From Streptomyces mayonensis (GTDB taxonomy: Bacteria; Actinomycetota; Actinomycetes; Streptomycetales; Streptomycetaceae): a stretch of DNA of 44,413 nt. The position numbers and the translations under genes were made by a program. The notes below the pieces were generated by a model. The model was not told where the DNA came from. It worked only from the letters and a program-made list of their open reading frames with translations, and searched no databases. The stretch lies in contig NZ_JACBYP010000066.1 in NCBI RefSeq assembly GCF_018982965.1, positions 1-44,413 of the forward strand, in the 5' to 3' direction. Positions within the stretch are counted from its first letter, which is position 1; every line of letters begins with the position of its first letter. This document shows, piece by piece, positions 24,128-31,854 of the stretch.

Positions 24128-27057
24128 GCGCGGCCCTCCTCCGGGCGCGGGGCGGCCCGTTCGATCTGGCGGTCGATACGGGCGCCGAGGGCCCGCACGA
24201 TGTCCAGGACCACACCGAGGACGAGGAGGTAGACCCCGCAGTCGAAGAGGACGGCGGTGGACAGGTGGGCGTCGCCCCACAGAGGCAGGTGGCCGTGCCA
24301 GGTCCAGCCGTGCAGCACGGTGCCCTCGGCGAGGCCGCCGAGCGCCGTCCCGGTGGACAGGAAGAGGCCGAGGCCGGTGAACAGGCCCGCCTTGAAGCGG
24401 ACGGCGTCGGCGAGTTCGTGCCGCCCGCCGGCGAGGTAGCGGGCGATGAAGGCGACTCCGGCGGTCAGGCCCGCGACGAATCCGCCGCCCGGCAGGTTCT
24501 CCGCGCACAGCAGCAGGTAGACGGAGAGGACGAGGACGGGGTGGAAGATGAGGCGGGCGACCACTTCCAGGACGAGGGAGCGGCGTTCGGGGGCGAGGGT
24601 GGCGCTGGCGGCGAGCCAGGTCCGCTCCGGCGCGCCCTCGTCGCCGCTGGGCAGCCCCGCCGACTCGTAGCGGCTCGCCCGCCAGGCGGTGCGCGCTCCG
24701 GCGGGCGGGTGGTCGCCGGTGCGCAGCCCGGCGTACGGGTGGTCGCCGGGCAGCGGCAGTACGGGCTGTTCGGCGGCGTCGGTGCGGCGGTGCAGGTAGA
24801 TGAGGCTGGTGACGCCGATCGCGGCGGCGGCGAGCACCGCCGACTCACCCATGGTGTCCCAGGCCCGCAGGTCGACGAGGATGGTGGCGACGACGTCCTT
24901 CAGCCCGTGGTCGGCGGTCTCCTCGACCATCGCGGCTCCCGCGCTGTCGGCCCGGCGGTGCCCCGCCATGATCCACAGGACCACGGCGACGGCGGCGCCG
25001 CCCGCGAGCGCCACCGGCATCCGCATGAGGCGCCGCCACCGGCTGAAGTTCTCCTCGAAGTACACCGGCATGCGGCGCAGCACCAGGACGTAGACGATCA
25101 TCGAGACGGTCTCCACGCAGAACTGGGTCAGCGCGAGGTCGGGGGCCCCCTGCGCGACGAAGAGCAGCGCGGTGCCGTAGCCGGTGAGGCCGGCGAGGAC
25201 GACGGCCTTCATCCGGCGCCGCACGCCGAGGCACAGCAGGGCCACGGCACAGGTCAGCAGGGCGACACCGGCCTGGGCCGGGTGGTCCCACAGCCGGGGG
25301 GCGGGGACGTCGGTCCAGGGTTCGTCGGCGACGAGTACGGCGATCTGCCCGGCGAGGACCACGCTCATCGTCGTCACGAGGTACGCGGGCAGCGAGCCGC
25401 GCTGGACGAGTCCGGTGCACTGCAGGGCGGTGCGCTCCAGGGCGAGCAGCATCCCGCCGAAGACCCGGTCGGCGGAGCGCCAGGCGAGCGCGTGGCCGGC
25501 CCGCAGGACGGGGCCCGAGGCGAGGAACAGCAGGATGCCGCCCGCCCAGGCCGCGGCGGACAGGCCGAGGGCGAGCCCCGCCCCGTGCCACAGCGCGAGG
25601 TGGTACGGGTGGGCGGGCTCGGGGAACTGCGCGGCGTAGGTGCCCAGGAGTCCCTGGAGCCACGGCACACCGGGGCCGAGGACGAGGCAGGCCAGGGCCA
25701 GCACGGCGGGCGGCGCGAGGAAGGCCGCCGGCACGTGGTGCGCGTCGGTGTCGGGGACGCCGGGTTTGCGGGCGAAGGCGCCCCACAGGTGGCGCAGGGT
25801 GTAGGCGGTGGTCAGCGCCGAGCCGACGACGGTCGCGGCCAGCGCCCACCGGTCGGCGGTGCCTCCGTCCAGGAGCGCCTGGAAGGCGGCCTCCTTGGCG
25901 GCGAAGCCGAGCAGCGGCGGTACCGCGGCCATGGACGCGCCGGCGAGCACCGCGACGGCGCACACGGCGGGCAGCCTGCGTCCGAGCCCGGAGAGCTTGC
26001 GCAGGTCGCGGGTGCCGGTGGCGTGGTCGACGATGCCGGTGACCAGGAAGAGCGGTGCCTTGAACAGGGCGTGCCCGAGGATCATGGCGGTCGCGGCGAG
26101 GCCGGTGTCGTGGCCGCCCGCGCCCGCGAGGACGGTGAGGAAGCCGAGCTGGCTGACGGTGCCGTAGGCGAGGACGAGTTTCAGGTCGTTCATCCTGAGC
26201 GCCCGCCAGCCGCCCAGCAGCATCGTCACCGAGCCGAGCACGAGCAGGAGCGGGCGCCAGGGCGTGATCTCGGCGAAGGCGGGGGCGAGCCGGGCCACGA
26301 GGTAGACGCCGGCCTTGACCATCGCGGCGGCGTGCAGATAGGCGCTGACGGGGGTGGGGGCTGCCATGGCGTTGGGCAGCCAGAGGCTGAAGGGCCAGAT
26401 CGCGGACTTGGAGAGGGCGCCGACGAGGATCAGCACGACGGCCGTGGACAGCGCCGCCGACGGGGGCGGCGGGTCGGCGAGGATCGCCGAGATGCGGTAC
26501 GTGCCCGCCTCGTGGCCCAGGAGCAGGAAGCCGACGAGCATGGTCAGTCCGCCGAGCGCGGTGACCGTGAGGGCCTGCAGGGCGCTGCGCCGGTTCCGCT
26601 TGTGGTCGCTGGTCTGGCCGATCAGCAGGTAGGAGAAGACGGTCGTCAGTTCCCAGAAGATGTAGAGCAGGACGAGGTCGTCGGCGAGGACGAGCCCGAG
26701 CATGGCCCCGGCGAAGGCGAGGAGGTTGCCGGCGAACCGGCCGAGCTGCCGCGAGCGGTCGTCGAAGTAGGAGGCGCAGTAGACCAGGACGAGGGTGCCG
26801 ACGCCCGCCGCGAGCAGCACCATGAGTTCGGCGAGGGCGTCCAGTCTCAGGGCCCAGTCCACGTGGTAGGCGGGCAGCCAGCGCCACTCGGTGGTGTCCG
26901 CGCCGCCCGCGGCCGTCGTGCTCCACCGGGTGCCGGCCCAGACGGCCGCCGCGGCGGGCGGCAGGGCCAGCACGAGGAAGGCGCGGGTCCCCCACCGTCG
27001 CACCAGCGGCGCGGCGAACGGCGCGAGTGCGAAGTGGCAGAGGATGAGCGCGGTCAT
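24124..27057 (-). CDS. mrpA: Mrp antiporter fused subunits A and B
   Basis: 977 residues. The N-terminal NuoL-like half has LLYIFWELTTVFSYLLIG, KSAIWPFSLWLPNAMAAPTPVSAYLHAA and the VKAGVYL Lys helix. A middle DUF4040-type part (GLTGYGTALLFVAQGAPDLALTQF) follows, and the last 140 or so residues form an MrpB-like domain (HPVLVLSVYLLLCAENLPGG, GGFVAGL). No separate mrpB exists, so A and B are fused. The ATG at 27057 is chosen since the upstream in-frame segment is basic and unlike the family. It is the first gene of the operon. Confidence 0.94.
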   Translation of the reverse strand: MTALILCHFALAPFAAPLVRRWGTRAFLVLALPPAAAAVWAGTRWSTTAAGGADTTEWRWLPAYHVDWALRLDALAELMVLLAAGVGTLVLVYCASYFDDRSRQLGRFAGNLLAFAGAMLGLVLADDLVLLYIFWELTTVFSYLLIGQTSDHKRNRRSALQALTVTALGGLTMLVGFLLLGHEAGTYRISAILADPPPPSAALSTAVVLILVGALSKSAIWPFSLWLPNAMAAPTPVSAYLHAAAMVKAGVYLVARLAPAFAEITPWRPLLLVLGSVTMLLGGWRALRMNDLKLVLAYGTVSQLGFLTVLAGAGGHDTGLAATAMILGHALFKAPLFLVTGIVDHATGTRDLRKLSGLGRRLPAVCAVAVLAGASMAAVPPLLGFAAKEAAFQALLDGGTADRWALAATVVGSALTTAYTLRHLWGAFARKPGVPDTDAHHVPAAFLAPPAVLALACLVLGPGVPWLQGLLGTYAAQFPEPAHPYHLALWHGAGLALGLSAAAWAGGILLFLASGPVLRAGHALAWRSADRVFGGMLLALERTALQCTGLVQRGSLPAYLVTTMSVVLAGQIAVLVADEPWTDVPAPRLWDHPAQAGVALLTCAVALLCLGVRRRMKAVVLAGLTGYGTALLFVAQGAPDLALTQFCVETVSMIVYVLVLRRMPVYFEENFSRWRRLMRMPVALAGGAAVAVVLWIMAGHRRADSAGAAMVEETADHGLKDVVATILVDLRAWDTMGESAVLAAAAIGVTSLIYLHRRTDAAEQPVLPLPGDHPYAGLRTGDHPPAGARTAWRASRYESAGLPSGDEGAPERTWLAASATLAPERRSLVLEVVARLIFHPVLVLSVYLLLCAENLPGGGFVAGLTAGVAFIARYLAGGRHELADAVRFKAGLFTGLGLFLSTGTALGGLAEGTVLHGWTWHGHLPLWGDAHLSTAVLFDCGVYLLVLGVVLDIVRALGARIDRQIERAAPRPEEGRA

Positions 27058-27222
27058 GCGGGTCCGCGGGCGGACGCTCGGGAAAGGGCTCGGCAGGCGG
27101 GAGGACAGGACACCCGACAGTGATATATCGGGCATCCCGCCTGGGCGCCGAGGCACGCCGCACCACCCACGACGCCACCGGACCGGCCCCGGGACGTCCC
27201 GGGGACGCCGCGACGGACGGAC

Positions 27223-27264
27223 CGAGGGGCGGTTCCATGTCTCACACGCCGGAACCGCCCCTCG
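27223..27264. terminator. Perfect 14-bp hairpin between sugar porter and mrpA
   Basis: CGAGGGGCGGTTCC (27223-27236), a 14-nt loop, then its exact complement (27251-27264). It lies 146 bp past the sugar-porter stop (27410, minus strand) and 166 bp before the mrpA start (minus strand). It could end the porter transcript and shield mrpA, or act as an mRNA leader element. The gap 27058-27409 otherwise shows no gene. Confidence 0.6.
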
Positions 27265-27409
27265 CCCCGCAGCTGTCGAGTCGGGACGGCCCGGTCGGGA
27301 CGACAGGGCGTGAGCCCGCAGCCGTCCCGAGCGCCCTCGGGATCCGTCGGCTCCGGCTCTCGGTTCGCGTCGGTTCCGGCACCGAATCGGCCGGCGCCGG
27401 ACCGCGGGC

Positions 27410-28834
27410 TCAGGGGGTGCGGGTCATGTCGGCCTCCGGCTGGGGGCCGGACACGGGGGAAGCCGTTCCACGCTGGAGGTCGGCCTCGATCTCCTCCAAC
27501 CGCTTGCCCCGGGTCTCGGGCATGCGGCGGGCGAGAAAGACGAATCCGAGTGCGCCGAGGACGGCGTAGGCGAAGAACAGGCCGCTCGGGGTGATGGCCT
27601 GGATCGTCGTCAGTACCGTGACCGAGATCAGCAGATTGAGCACCCAGTGCGTGGCAAGCCCGAAGGATCCGGCCTTGCCCCGCACCGCCGTGGGAAAGAC
27701 TTCGCTGTTCACCAGCCACATCGCGATGCCCAGGCTGGCGGAGAAGGCGGCTTCGTAGGCCATCAGCGCCAGTACGAGCAGGATCCTGCTGACGCCGGTG
27801 AGGTCGGTGGCGGCGTACAGGGTGCCGATGGCGACCAGGGCGGCGACGGTGACGCCCGTCCCGGTCAGCAGCAGGGGACGACGGCCGACCCGGTCGACCA
27901 GCAGGTACCCGAGGAAGGTGAAGGAGACGTTGGCCACGCCGATGCCGACGGAGGAGAGGATGGCGGCGGAATCGCCGAAGCCGGCCCGGGTCAGGAGGGT
28001 GGGCGTGTAGTAGGTGACGGCGTTCACGCCGACCAACTGGTTGATCGCCGCCACGCCGACACCGAGGACGATGCCCGGGCGGAACCGTTTACCGAGGACG
28101 TCCCGGTAGGAGAAGCGCTGTTCCTCGGCCATCGACTCGGCGATCTCGGCCAGTTCCCTCTCGACCTCCGCCGGTGTGTGGTGCCGGGCGAGGAGGCGGC
28201 GCGCCTCGTCGGTCCGCCCCCGCGTGAGCAGCCAGCGCGGGCTCTCCCCCAGCCGGACCAGCCCGATGAGCATACCGATGGCGGGCACGGTGGCGATGGC
28301 GAGCATCCAGCGCCAGGCACCGGAGTCGGAGAGTAGGTAGCCGACGAAGTACGAGCTGAGGATGCCGGTACTGATCATCAGCTGGTTGACGGACACCAGC
28401 CGCCCGCGCAGCCGGGCCGGGGCGATCTCGGCGATGTAGGCCGGGACCGCGACAGAGGAACAGCCGATGGCCAGACCCAGCAGCACCCGGGCACCGACCA
28501 GCTCGATCACGGAGATCGAGACGGCCGAGACGGCGGCGCCGACGATGAAGACGGCAGCAGTGGTGATCAGTGTCCGTTTGCGGCCGATGCGGTCCATCAG
28601 GCTGCCGCCCGCGGCGACTCCGACGATCGCGCCGACCAGCAGGGAGGCGACGACGATCTGCTGCGCCTGGTCGCCGAGGTCGAACTGGGGACTGATGTAG
28701 AGCAGCGCGGCGGAGATGATGCCGGTGTCGTAGCCGAAGAGCAGGCCGCCCAGGGCGGCGACGAGCGTGGGGCCGACCGCGGGCGAACGCGCGGGCCGTG
28801 TGCCCGTCGGGTGCGGATGCGTGGAACGTGCCAT
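27410..28834 (-). CDS. Sugar porter (MFS, sugar:H+ symporter family)
   Basis: 474 residues with 12 predicted helices. Sugar-porter motifs are clear: GYDTGIISAAL, DRIGRKRT (loop 2-3), GESPRWLLTRGR, INQLVGVNAVTYYTPT, DRVGRRPLLL (loop 8-9) and the C-terminal PETRGKRLEE. These fit uptake of hexoses, pentoses or inositols by H+ symport. The ATG at 28834 has GGAGACA just upstream. It heads its own transcript, but its distant promoter shares operators with the adjacent aldolase/kinase and kinase-phosphatase genes, so it is likely the substrate importer of this sugar cluster. Confidence 0.93.
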   Translation of the reverse strand: MARSTHPHPTGTRPARSPAVGPTLVAALGGLLFGYDTGIISAALLYISPQFDLGDQAQQIVVASLLVGAIVGVAAGGSLMDRIGRKRTLITTAAVFIVGAAVSAVSISVIELVGARVLLGLAIGCSSVAVPAYIAEIAPARLRGRLVSVNQLMISTGILSSYFVGYLLSDSGAWRWMLAIATVPAIGMLIGLVRLGESPRWLLTRGRTDEARRLLARHHTPAEVERELAEIAESMAEEQRFSYRDVLGKRFRPGIVLGVGVAAINQLVGVNAVTYYTPTLLTRAGFGDSAAILSSVGIGVANVSFTFLGYLLVDRVGRRPLLLTGTGVTVAALVAIGTLYAATDLTGVSRILLVLALMAYEAAFSASLGIAMWLVNSEVFPTAVRGKAGSFGLATHWVLNLLISVTVLTTIQAITPSGLFFAYAVLGALGFVFLARRMPETRGKRLEEIEADLQRGTASPVSGPQPEADMTRTP

Positions 28835-28933
28835 GTGGTCTGTCTCCGATCCAGCACGCCGGCACGAGCCGTGCCTGACCACGGCGTCGGTCGACAGTGA
28901 CTGCGGCGTGCGCTGGGGTGGATGATCTGGTGC

Positions 28934-29020
28934 GCCGGCGGGAAAGCCGGCTGCTGAGTCCTCAGCGAGAAACACACACCGAACACGGACCAGCCATCCT
29001 CATGGACTCCTGTGTTCGGT
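28934..29020 (-). promoter_or_regulatory. Structured leader of the sugar-porter gene
   Basis: The 665-bp gap 28835-29499 has no gene I can support. Three inverted repeats lie in the transcribed leader: GCCGGC/GCCGGC around a 6-nt loop (28934-28951), GCTGAG-TC-CTCAGC (28953-28966) and ACCGAACAC...GTGTTCGGT (28978-28986 with 29012-29020). With a promoter near 29376-29405, the leader would be about 530 nt. It may be an RNA regulatory element or hold a small RNA; no known riboswitch is recognised. Confidence 0.4.
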
Positions 29021-29362
29021 CGATCGAGCCTCCGGCTCCCTGACGCGGCTGCACCGTGAGCCGTGCCCGGGAGACCCTCACAGGCGTACGGTCCGGCGCT
29101 CGCGGGTCGCCGGTGCGCGTGGGGCGGCGGCCGTGACCGGCCCGGGGCGCGGTGCACCGCGCTTCAAGCGGCGCCCGGGCGCCGGGGGGCGACACGGCCG
29201 TCCGTGACTCCCGTGCGGGCGTCTCGCCGGCGTCCGCTCAGTTCCGCCCCGGCCGGGGGCGTCCGGGCCCACGGCGCGGCGCGGGAGACGGGAGGGGAGA
29301 TCCGGGGCACACACAGGAGTCCTCCACGGTGAGGAATGGTGCGGTCAGAAGCGGAGAGAGCG

Positions 29363-29405
29363 TGACTCCGGTGTCATCCTGAGTTCATGACACCGGTGAC
29401 GTCAA
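29363..29405 (-). promoter_or_regulatory. Sugar-porter promoter with two LacI-type operators
   Basis: On the minus strand, -35 TTGACG (29405-29400) and -10 CAGGAT (29381-29376) are 18 bp apart. Operator B, TGACACCGGTGACG (29388-29401), overlaps the -35 box and spacer. Operator A, TGACTCCGGTGTCA (29363-29376), a near-perfect palindrome, covers the expected start point. The geometry is that of simple repression. The same motif recurs at the other two promoters of the cluster. Confidence 0.6.
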
Positions 29406-29499
29406 CACTTGACGAGAGAGCGGATCGGACCGTACGGTGCCGGGCTGTCCCCGCTCTCACCAGCGGCCGACGATCGAGCACGGCCCGCTCTACCGGGGG

Positions 29500-30384
29500 T
29501 CAGCCGTCGAGCACCGCCTTGAGCTCGCGCAGTCGCGGAAGCGCACGGTTGGTCAGCAGCTTTTCCCGCGCGCCGGCGGTGATCGAGAGGCTGTCCTTCC
29601 ACAGCGACCGGCCCGCCATCGCGCCGCTCGCCCCATTGGCAACGGCGGTGCCCACCTGGCCCACGAAGGTCTCGTGGTCCACCCCGGCCGACAGCACCGC
29701 CCACGGCACGCCGGCGGCGGCTTCGGTCACCGCCGCGCAGGCATCGGCCGACCCCGGGTACTGCAGCTTGAGCACCTTCGCCCCGCACTCGACTGCGAGT
29801 TTGGCCCCGTCCGCGACCAGCGTGGGGAACGCGGCCGCGTACTCCTCCTCGGACTCGCCCTCGAGCCGGTAGGTCAGCAGCTCGACGATGAGAAGGAGGC
29901 CCTCCTGCGAGCACTCCCTCACGAGATCGCGGATTTGCTTCGCGACCTCGGAGTCCGCCTGCTGCCTGTCAGGGCGGGTGTAGAACAGCATCTTGGCGAC
30001 GTCGCCGCCCAGCTCCCGGACCCGGCGCGGCGTCACGCCGGGAACGAAGCGGGTGTGCCGCAGGCCGCCGAGGGTCTCGAAGCCGGAGGCGTCCATCCCC
30101 ACGACGAGTGCGGTGTCGCGGGCCAGCACACCGTCGTCGACGACGTCCGGCAGCGCGGTCTCTGGATCGAGCAGGATCGCCTCGGCGTGATTGGCGAGGT
30201 GTCGGACCAGGTCGGCCTTGGCCTCGGCGAGCTCGGCGCGGCTGATGCCGTCCGGGCCGTTCGGCGCGTCGGCCATGACTGCCTTCATCCCGTTGCGCTG
30301 ATCGGCGGCGACGATCAGCATGCGGCCGCCCGGGGTGGAGATCGCGGACAGGCCGCGGCGTTCGGGCGTGGTCAGCGTGTTCAC
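29500..30384 (-). CDS. LacD/YihT-family class I aldolase
   Basis: 294 residues, a TIM-barrel Schiff-base aldolase. MLIVAADQR near the start, DVAKMLFYTRPD, AKVLKLQYPG and VDHETFVGQVGTAVANGASGAMAGR match tagatose-1,6-bisphosphate aldolase (LacD) and sulfofructose-1-phosphate aldolase (YihT). K206 in VLKLQYPG is the probable Schiff-base lysine. The family cleaves ketose-1-phosphates or bisphosphates to dihydroxyacetone phosphate plus an aldehyde. GTG start with AGGAG. It lies 38 bp after the FGGY kinase, so kinase and aldolase are an operon. No PfkB-type sulfofructose kinase is present. Confidence 0.88.
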   Translation of the reverse strand: MNTLTTPERRGLSAISTPGGRMLIVAADQRNGMKAVMADAPNGPDGISRAELAEAKADLVRHLANHAEAILLDPETALPDVVDDGVLARDTALVVGMDASGFETLGGLRHTRFVPGVTPRRVRELGGDVAKMLFYTRPDRQQADSEVAKQIRDLVRECSQEGLLLIVELLTYRLEGESEEEYAAAFPTLVADGAKLAVECGAKVLKLQYPGSADACAAVTEAAAGVPWAVLSAGVDHETFVGQVGTAVANGASGAMAGRSLWKDSLSITAGAREKLLTNRALPRLRELKAVLDG

Positions 30385-30422
30385 AGTATTTCTCCTGGCT
30401 ACTGGATCGATGTTTCGCCGGC

Positions 30423-31766
30423 TCAGCGGGCCGGTGTGGGAAGCAGGCGGACCGCGGTCCTCGCGGCTCCGAAGGCGGTCTCCTGAGTGCGCGTCGAGAC
30501 CGTCAGACGGGGCAGGACCACCGCCCTGGCCCGGCGGACGCTATCCATGCCGGCCCAGCCGCCCGTCAGGGTGGCCGAGCGGGCGCTCGGGAGCTCCTGG
30601 TCCATCGCGGAGATCAGCTGCTTGATCTCGTCGTTGCTGTGGCGCAGCACCGCACCGAACAACTCGGCGGGACCGATGCCGTCGGTCCGTACGGCGAGGC
30701 CGAGCACGCCGTCGTCGTTGCGGGCGCCGGAGACCGTCAGCCCGTCCGCGGGCAGCGTTCCCTCGTAGGGCAGCTCCAGCACGGCGGCGTCGAGCCGGTC
30801 CCGGCCGGCCCGGTCGGTGATCCCGCAGGTCTGCAGGACCCTCCGCAGCAGCAGCCCGGTCTTGACGCCGGCCACGAGCACGTGTTTGCCCGGCACCACG
30901 TGGCGCACCTCGTTGATCAGGCTCCCGGCCAGCCGGGTCCGTGCGGCGTAGCCGAGGGGTTCGTCCATCACCCGCAGCAGGACCTCGGCCGTGCCCATCG
31001 AGACGTGGTAGTGGTCGGCGTCGAGCGGCCCGTCGGCCTCGGCGGCGACCAGGTGGTCATGCCCGGCAACGGTGATCCGGGCGCCGGCCACGCAGTCGCC
31101 GAACCGGTCGCCGACCGCACCGAGGTCGGTGCCCGCCGGCTCCAGTGGCGCGAGCAGACCACGGTCCGCGCCCAATTCGTCGAGCATCGCGCCCCACGCC
31201 TCGCCGCTGTCCTGATCGAGCAGTCCGGTGCGTGAGGTCAGTGACAGCTCGGCGGTCTGCCGGCCGCCGAGGACTGTGGCGACGAACTCCGGCAGGTTGA
31301 GCCATCGGTGTCCGGCCAGACGCAGTCCGCCGTCGCGCAGGTGGGCGAGCTTGGCCGCCGACACCTGGGCGCCGAGCGGCAGACCAGTGCGTCCGGCGAA
31401 GTTCTCGCGGATTTCCGCGGCGAAGCCCATGACCTGTTCCTCGCCGCGCGGGTCGAACCAGGCGAACGCCGGCGCGACCGCGACACCTTCCGGATCCAGC
31501 AGCACACCGCTCTCGCCCATTCCGGACACCGCGACCGCTTCGATCGGCCGGTCGGTCACCGCGGCCGTCCGGGCAGTGGCACCGGCCACCAGCCGGTGCA
31601 CCGCGTTGACCAGCCGGTCCACCGGGAGGTCGGTCGTACCGCCGGGGCCGGGCCGCCACGGCGTCGGGACCTCCTCAAGGGCGACCTCGGTCCCCTCCTC
31701 GTCGAGAACCAACAGCTTGAATGCCGTGCTGCCCAGGTCGATGCCTGCCACGAGCCGGCCTCCCAT
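30423..31766 (-). CDS. FGGY-family carbohydrate kinase
   Basis: 447 residues. N-terminal GIDLGSTAFKLLVLDEEG is the FGGY/ASKHA phosphate loop; AGHDHLVAA carries the catalytic Asp; GWAGMDSVRRA and ETAFGAA are near the C-terminal ATP site. The family phosphorylates sugars or polyols (xylulose, ribulose, glycerol, ketohexoses). The ATG at 31766 follows GGAGGAGG. It is the first gene of a kinase-aldolase operon and diverges from the kinase-phosphatase fusion, with operators between. The substrate is probably a ketose that the aldolase then cleaves, which is inference. Confidence 0.88.
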   Translation of the reverse strand: MGGRLVAGIDLGSTAFKLLVLDEEGTEVALEEVPTPWRPGPGGTTDLPVDRLVNAVHRLVAGATARTAAVTDRPIEAVAVSGMGESGVLLDPEGVAVAPAFAWFDPRGEEQVMGFAAEIRENFAGRTGLPLGAQVSAAKLAHLRDGGLRLAGHRWLNLPEFVATVLGGRQTAELSLTSRTGLLDQDSGEAWGAMLDELGADRGLLAPLEPAGTDLGAVGDRFGDCVAGARITVAGHDHLVAAEADGPLDADHYHVSMGTAEVLLRVMDEPLGYAARTRLAGSLINEVRHVVPGKHVLVAGVKTGLLLRRVLQTCGITDRAGRDRLDAAVLELPYEGTLPADGLTVSGARNDDGVLGLAVRTDGIGPAELFGAVLRHSNDEIKQLISAMDQELPSARSATLTGGWAGMDSVRRARAVVLPRLTVSTRTQETAFGAARTAVRLLPTPAR

Positions 31767-31795
31767 GGGCCCGCCTCCTCCCGGATCTACCCCGA

Positions 31796-31833
31796 TGACT
31801 TCGGTGACATGGCGAGCCGTGACACCGGTGACT
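31796..31833. promoter_or_regulatory. Two LacI-type operators between divergent sugar genes
   Basis: Operator C is TGACTTCGGTGACA (31796-31809) and operator D is TGACACCGGTGACT (31820-31833), their starts 24 bp apart. Both match the motif at the porter promoter. They sit between the FGGY kinase (minus) and the kinase-phosphatase fusion (plus), so one regulator could repress both. Confidence 0.6.
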
Positions 31834-31847
31834 TGCGCCGCTAGGAT
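31819..31847 (+). promoter_or_regulatory. Promoter of the kinase-phosphatase fusion gene (leaderless)
   Basis: -35 GTGACA (31819-31824) and -10 TAGGAT (31842-31847) are 17 bp apart, close to the Streptomyces vegetative consensus. The ATG is 7 nt after the -10 box, so the mRNA should be leaderless; no ribosome site is seen. Operator D overlaps the -35 box. Confidence 0.6.
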
Positions 31848-31854
31848 CAACAGC

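Noticed and set aside
24265..27123. 952-codon open frame on the plus strand
   Set aside because: It is a shadow of mrpA/B, which shows NuoL-type membrane motifs. The plus-strand translation is hydrophilic low-complexity.
28895..28912. Sixth copy of the LacI operator upstream of the porter
   Set aside because: The GGTCGACAGTGAC sequence lacks the central CCGG/TCGG and correct spacing.
29500..31766. Sulfoquinovose (sulfo-EMP) degradation
   Set aside because: The aldolase resembles YihT, but no PfkB-type sulfofructose kinase, sulfoquinovosidase, isomerase or sulfolactaldehyde enzyme is present, and the TauE/SafE permease is about 16 kb away.
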